A stretch of 64,000 nucleotides of DNA from Echiichthys vipera (taxonomy: Eukaryota > Chordata > Actinopteri > Perciformes > Trachinidae). Each line of letters opens with the position of its first letter. Positions within the stretch are counted from its first letter, which is position 1. Both the position numbers and the translations under genes were made by a program. The stretch covers positions 25,660,917 to 25,724,916 of the forward strand of contig OY829648.1 of the NCBI GenBank assembly GCA_963691815.1. The letters are read 5' to 3'. Positions 58,501 through 64,000 of this stretch are shown here, one piece after another. Below the pieces are notes generated by a model. That model ran no database searches. It was not told the DNA's origin and was given only the letters and a program-made list of their open reading frames with translations.

Positions 58501-59654
58501 CTAAAACTAAATTAAATTAATTAACATCTTGTCTGTATGTAGTAGTGTGCGCTGGACTATTCATTTAGACCATTACAGGAATGGTCTTCGTTGTCCAGTT
58601 CCCCTAGAAAACAGGCAATGGACAACAAATACACACAAGTTTTGAGATAGTGTTTGTATAGACACTTGACAACATGGAGACCATCTCACTGCCTCTGAAG
58701 GTGAGATAATGAGTCAGCACAGAGCACTGGAGACTCAAGAAGACTCCCCACACCTGGGCTTCATCAACACAAGCAGTGCCCCACACACCTGACTGCAGAG
58801 AGTAGATTCACCCACCACTCCCACTGAGCCAAGAGATTGAGAGTACACTGTGTACACCATGTACTTACTTGTGTAGTGCATACATTTTGGACAGTGTAGT
58901 GTTGTTTCAAATCGCACACAGCCATTATGCCCCTACTGGGTCGCTTCTTCTTTGGCGTCTTTTTATGGTACATTACAAACGGGTGAGGCATTATTGTCAC
59001 TTAGTATATATATATACTGGCTTGTTTTCTCTATATCCAACTAATGTATAGTGGAACTTAGTGAATAAAACACTGCCGTTTTTGAAAATACGTTAGTTGA
59101 CCCGTAGCTTCTGTCACCTAGTAAAGATGGGCAACGTTAAGGGTGAGTAGTGTCCTTTGTTCCACACTCCACCTTTTGGCCATTAAGAGTACACTATCCA
59201 GGTATACTCGTAATGTACTGCAATGTACCGTACTTTGTCAGTGTGACCGCATGTTGCACTCGAGATAGTGAGATAGCTTAAAGTAAAGGCCTCTTAACTA
59301 TTGTAGTGGAGGTAAATAAAGGCTATTTGAGGAAATACACTAAGGTAACTGGCAGCTAGCAATAGCATATTTACTGTACATATTTTATTATTAATAGATA
59401 TATAGCTCTGTATATATAAACACGCTTTAGAAAAACACATACAGATTCATTCTGAGCAGACACCGTGGCTATTATCTATATAATATATTTATATACATTA
59501 ACCGCAATAACATTCTGATCCCGATGCTGTGCGGGAATATGAAGCTGGTGTATAATGTAGCATAGCTGTCATTTCCTACTCTGTGAGATGTATTGTAAAA
59601 CTGGTCATATATTTGTTAAAATACAGGGGCCAGGAAGTCACAAGCAACAGATGC

Positions 59655-59728
59655 CAACAACACAACACAACACAACACAACACAACACAACACAACACAA
59701 CACAACACAACACAACACAACACAACAC
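59655..59728. repeat. (CACAA)n pentanucleotide array
   Basis: About fourteen cacaa units, nearly perfect, reading as Thr-Gln-His-Asn on one strand without meaning. Confidence 0.95.
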
Positions 59729-61069
59729 ATGCCCACTTCCATTGTAGACAAGAAGTTAAAAGACAAATCAACAGAGTCTTCCTTATTGCTGAAACGTATT
59801 GTTTTGTATTTTTACTACATGTTAATTAGGAGAGTAGATATGTCTTAAATTAAGGTGTGTCTACAAGTGAAACACAATGTGCTCAAAAAGTTCACCTCAC
59901 AAATGGCACTTCAAAATGTCTCCTTCAATTCTGCTCTGTGTGCTTAAGGGATGGTTTACTCTTTAATGCTGTGTCACTTTCCCCACTGAGGAGAAATCTA
60001 TTATCTGCCGGGAATTATTCCTTAATGTTTGCATTGCTTTTGCCTGTGACTCTGAGTTGATACGTGGAAAAAGTGTGTCATTAGTGTATTGACCAGATCT
60101 ATTAAGCCCATGACTGTTGAGTCACCGCCGCTCTACAGTCATCTGTTGTTTGTCCTGCCTTGATCAGAAACGGTCCTTTTTTTTCAATTTCATTTCATTT
60201 CATTTTATTTTAGCATTGCTTCAGAGTCATGTTTTAGGTTGCGTAACCGATGGTGCTTTTACTATAGATAATTGAATTGATGCGGTCGGCTTAAATTTTA
60301 TTCCACCTAAAAAGGCTGAGTGGCTGTCAGTAACATCTAGATTTATTTAGTGGAGGGAAGGAAAAAAAAGTCTCTCCGCCCCCTTTGAAGGGAGCGGTTA
60401 TTTTTGCACCCAGTGAACAGAAACTGGGACAGCAGAGGAAAAAAGGACTTTCACATCTAGCATTAAATGGGTCACCTTGAGCGGAGCACTTGTCTGTGTG
60501 TTCCTATCAGGAGCCACAGAGAGATTGTAGAAGGGACGCATGTTTCCTGTCTGAATGTTAAAGTCATCATTGTCCCCTGGTAGATGGCTATTTTAAGTCT
60601 CATTCTGAAGCATTGTAGAGCACAGACTGTCAGGCCCAGCCCACTTGTTGATGTGATTGGAGTATCACATCCTGGATGTGGTCTTTTTCTGAAGTGTGTT
60701 CTTTTACAATGGACATTAAGAGCTGCATATTTCAGTCTTTTGCGCTGTTCTTTGCTGTCGTCTGCTGGGGAAGTAGCATTGGAGCTGGCGACGCCAACAG
60801 ACTCAATAATCTGATTAAGAAAGCTGCCTCCAGTTGGCTGCAAACCAGACACTTTTGGAGTTGTGGTGGAGAGGAGGACACTGCAATAACTCTTTATAAC
60901 AGCTCACCCCTGTCCAGCAGATAAATATCACCCTCACCTATAGTTTCTGTCTTAACCACTCTGTCTTGCTCATTCAATGACCATGCACATGGGGATTTTA
61001 CACCTATTTATACTCCTAATCTACCTCCTTAATTGTCTGTTAGTACTGTTAGTTTAGTATAACAGTATA

Positions 61070-61070
<1 letters not shown>

Positions 61071-61115
<45 letters not shown>
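61071..61115. repeat. (TA)n microsatellite
   Basis: About 22 TA units in cdkl5 intron 3. It is self-complementary and can form a cruciform. Confidence 0.95.
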
Positions 61116-61118
<3 letters not shown>

Positions 61119-61488
61119 ACTGAAAATAACCCTACAAGATGGATGTTCAATGAAATGATGTTAACATGCATGGATGAAGAAATGCATTGCTTTTGGCTTT
61201 GTAGGCAACAGATGGCTTACTGCAGTAGGCCAGTTGTTCTTTCCTATTCTCTTTGTGCATTATGATGTGACTCTTCATAATATGAACTAAAATGTTCATA
61301 TTATTAAGAACATTTTAGTTTAGTTTGTAATACCTACCCATATGGAGTAAGAAATTTAGGGAGAATTGCACAAAAAATACTAATCTCTACATTAATATGC
61401 GTGTTATTAGAAAACAGTCTGCAGGGTCAGTAGCACTAGTTTTGCCACGGCAACATGCTTTCTCCGCTCAGAGTTTAAGACCATCCCA

Positions 61489-61671
61489 GGGGCAGTCGGT
61501 GGCCGAGTGGTTAGAGCAGTCATCCCATGTAAAGAGGCTGAAGGTCCTCGAGGCAGCAGCCGCGGGTTTGATTCCAAACTGCGACCCTTTGCTGCATGTC
61601 TCCCCCTCTCTCTCACCCCATTTCCTGTCCGTCCTATCTAATCAAAGGCTTGAAAACTGCCAAAAAAGAAT
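61489..61671 (+). mobile_element. tRNA-derived SINE with target-site duplication
   Basis: The head has a Pol III A box, TGGCCGAGTGG at 61500-61510, and a B box, GGTTTGATTCC at 61565-61575, with tRNA-Ser/Leu-like sequence between. The body is the ctttgctgcatgtctccccc and ctctctctcaccccatttcc segment found in a widespread fish SINE. Flanks carry ccatccca at 61481-61488 and 61672-61679, each preceded by aaga, as a target-site duplication. The mismatched arms rule out a working tRNA gene. Confidence 0.85.
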
Positions 61672-63197
61672 CCATCCCAATATTAAAGTCCGAGAGCTCT
61701 GTCTCTCCAGTGACTTCTTCTCTTCTTCTCGTAGGTTGTAGACGAAAAGTTCTGCACAAAAAAATCACACGATATCTTAGAAAATGGCGACAGCCCAGAA
61801 GTGGACCACGACGAATGCTCTTGTGGTGGATTAGGTCTAGGCACCAAAACTACCATTATGTGACCGTCTTTAGTCTACAAAAGGTGACATTTAAGGTTAG
61901 GTATGAAAACCAGTTGGTTAGGATTAGAAAAAAGGTGAAAGTCCTATGTTTTGGGACCCATCCACCACCCTAGCCTGCCTCCTTGAGCAGAGATTTGCTG
62001 TCTTATACTCCAGTCTGTGCTTTTAATTAACAATATATAAATAATTGGTAAACGCACAAAGTACGGCACACTACTTTTCGTTGTTATATTTACGAACAAT
62101 GCATGAGAACAGCCTGTACTATCACATTGAACATCACCATTACCTGAAGTGCTGCTGGAGGATGCTCAGTGGGCCAGAGGAGAGAACTCTGTCATTACAG
62201 GGACTTCTGTGTATCTATCAAGAAATATACAGAGTAAAGTTTGAGTTGCAGCGAAAATAATTTTGCAGTCCTTTTTTTGTGTTTTGTTTAAAGTAATTTC
62301 CCTGCTACCAACTGAACTCTTTGTTGACTTTGCACTCTAAGCGTTCATTATCCCAGAGATCCACCAGGCTGCTATTAACACGTTTCACAGCCAGGCAGTT
62401 CATGTTTGATCTCCGTGTTTGGACAGTGTAAATAGAGACATGACATGGGATCTGGGCATTATTTATTTGATCATGTTATGCCCTGTGCCGAAGCAAGACT
62501 TTGACACAAAGTGCTGCCTTTAATGCTGGGTTCAGTGTTGTAGTTTGCTACAGAACTTTGGCAGCATGTACTTCAGACCGGATGAAAGACATGACAACAT
62601 GATGCACGAAGGAATGTTACACAGCGCGGGCATGACTGCATCCTCTTCTGACTAATTGTGCCTTGGAAGCACATGAGATTATGAAATTAATGAATAATTA
62701 GTAATTATTCAATGGTATTTTATCATCTCCAGTGGGTGATATTTACATAATTATAAAACTGAGTCCGTCAGTGTCAGTGTCTCAGCTGAATTGTGAGAAA
62801 TCTTACAGTAACGTAATAGTAATTTAACATTCTTACCCCTGTACTAGATCTAGATACTGTACCTTAGGACTTTAGGAGGTATCGCATTGTTGGTCTTGTT
62901 TGACCCAAGTGCTTAATCTGGCCTATATTTGGTCGTGGGAGGACAGCATGTTCAGAGTAAATAATAATTTACATAGCTTGGTTTCTCTCCCACACAAATG
63001 AGCTTCAGAGTCCATCGCCGCATGGGAATTCCTAAAGAGCTTAAAAATAAAATCTCACACAAAAAGGTTCAGAGCAGCTGGTGTACTGCACCGATCCCTC
63101 CAACATGAACATACACACATTACAAACTGCAAAACTTAATTGTCTGTGGCTGTTTACAACTGAAAGATTAAAGCGACCACAAATGCAGTATTAATTA
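61672..63197 (+). other. cdkl5: cdkl5 intron 3, continued
   Basis: No exon recognised. A stretch at 62640-62770 dense in TAATTA-like words (attaatgaataattagtaat) may be conserved non-coding DNA, judged by eye only. Confidence 0.5.
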
Positions 63198-63639
63198 GAG
63201 GTGCACAGATCCCATACCCGGATCGGATATCGGCTCCGCTATTGATTAGCTGGATCGGATATCGGATGAATGAGGCAGATCCAGTCATTTCTTTTTTTAT
63301 TAATATCATACGTAGCATTACAGTTACAGCGATCTAGTCACTTCAATTCTATGCTTGCAACACTTGTTAGGGTTTTATATTACATTTTAATATCTGTTTG
63401 CAGTGCACTTTACATGGAAGTGTATTTATTTTTGCTGCTAATGCACACTTTGTTATTTGTTAATAAATAATATTAAGTACATTTATTTCTGTGTTAATTT
63501 GTTACCTTTTTTTAACAAGGCTAATAGTCTGATGCCCCCACTCACGACAAGGTATACGCTTCATCCATTCAACAGGATACGCTCAGCCCAGGTATCGGTA
63601 TCGGATTGCATCGTAAAAAAAACTGGATCGGTGCATCTC
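63198..63639. repeat. Harbinger-type MITE with TTA duplication
   Basis: Left end GAGGTGCACAGATCC and right end GGATCGGTGCATCTC are inverse repeats (12 of 15 match by eye), flanked by TTA at 63195-63197 and 63640-63642. A 3-bp TTA duplication is typical of PIF/Harbinger elements. Inside are repeated atcggatatcgg words at both ends and an AT-rich middle with no transposase. Confidence 0.75.
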
Positions 63640-63642
63640 TTA

Positions 63643-64000
63643 TTGGGCTCATACTGTATGTTTTCAGGATCTCTAATCCTATAATAACCTGGACTGACTT
63701 AAATTATTGATGTGATGTGTTGTGAATTGGAGCAAAGGATTTTAAGCTGGGTCTCTGAAATTTGGAAGTGAATCGTTGGGTAGTGTGGGTGGTTTGGAGA
63801 TTAAAGAATGATAGACTTTTGATCGATTGAAACCTTGAAACCCTATTTAAACAGGGAAGGCCATTGAGAGCCAGCTCTGATTCCAGTACAAGCACACGAA
63901 AGCTACAGCATACAGTACATCAACAAATTATACAACAAAAAGACCAAGGACATCTACATAAGAGACAACAACAATTCAAAGAAAACACACAAATGTACAA
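63643..64000 (+). other. cdkl5: cdkl5 intron 3 at the right edge
   Basis: AT-rich; no exon, RNA gene or repeat that I can support. The gene continues to the right. Confidence 0.5.

Larger units (their letters stand above)
49740..61488 (+). other. cdkl5: cdkl5 intron 3, first 11.7 kb
   Basis: I searched for the next expected exon (the VAIKKFKDSEE region) and did not find it, so the intron runs past the window. It contains repeats at 52543-52727 and 55190-55520, a CACAA array at 59655-59728 and a TA array at 61071-61115. Other open frames are short and without domains. Confidence 0.65.

Noticed and set aside
60472..60924. Overlapping 126-, 82- and 76-codon frames in cdkl5 intron 3
   Set aside because: Different strands and frames overlap, with no domain and no link to the CDKL5 sequence expected next.
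61489..61575. A real tRNA gene
   Set aside because: The A and B boxes are present, but acceptor and anticodon arms do not pair and a SINE body and target-site duplication follow.

Overview
This window is nuclear DNA from a ray-finned fish, most likely a spiny-rayed (percomorph) teleost. The evidence is split genes with GT-AG introns, very long CA/TG microsatellites, and several dispersed repeats that resemble families common in teleost genomes (tRNA-derived SINE, L1 and other LINE tails, Tc1 remnant, MITEs). The species cannot be named from the sequence alone. No prokaryotic or plasmid features were seen.

Four protein-coding genes are present: nhs (+, 3' part only), rai2 (+, complete), scml2 (-, apparently complete) and cdkl5 (+, 5' end only). 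From memory of the human map, NHS, RAI2, SCML2 and CDKL5 lie in the same order at Xp22.13, so this is an old conserved synteny block. Five nhs coding exons (1633-9205) encode the last 1338 residues, followed by a UTR to about 11.6 kb. From 11.6 to 19.8 kb lies a repeat-filled spacer with a broken Tc1 transposase, an L1 fragment split by a solo LTR, another LINE tail and a 1.3-kb minisatellite. rai2 has a GC-rich 5' exon near 20 kb, a 4-kb intron and one coding exon (24088-25728).

scml2 was rebuilt exon by exon on the minus strand. Fourteen coding pieces from 38620 down to 30707 join in frame to give 696 residues with two MBT repeats, a SLED domain and a C-terminal SAM domain. A degenerate copy of its SAM exon and the adjoining intron lies just downstream, near 28.4-29.0 kb. 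scml2 and cdkl5 are head to head, with promoters near 41.6 and 44.8 kb. cdkl5 contributes a leader exon, the ATG exon and a 35-nt exon carrying the glycine loop. The remaining 14 kb is its third intron, cut off by the window edge.

The genes are not an operon and are not known to form one pathway. NHS is a cytoskeletal/junction scaffold, RAI2 a CtBP-binding transcriptional co-regulator, SCML2 a Polycomb-associated protein and CDKL5 a kinase. The most interesting signals are regulatory: upstream ORFs in the leaders of rai2, cdkl5 and possibly scml2. In cdkl5 a strong-context 40-codon uORF ends on the main start codon (ATGA). I found no evidence for a wholly new biological system.
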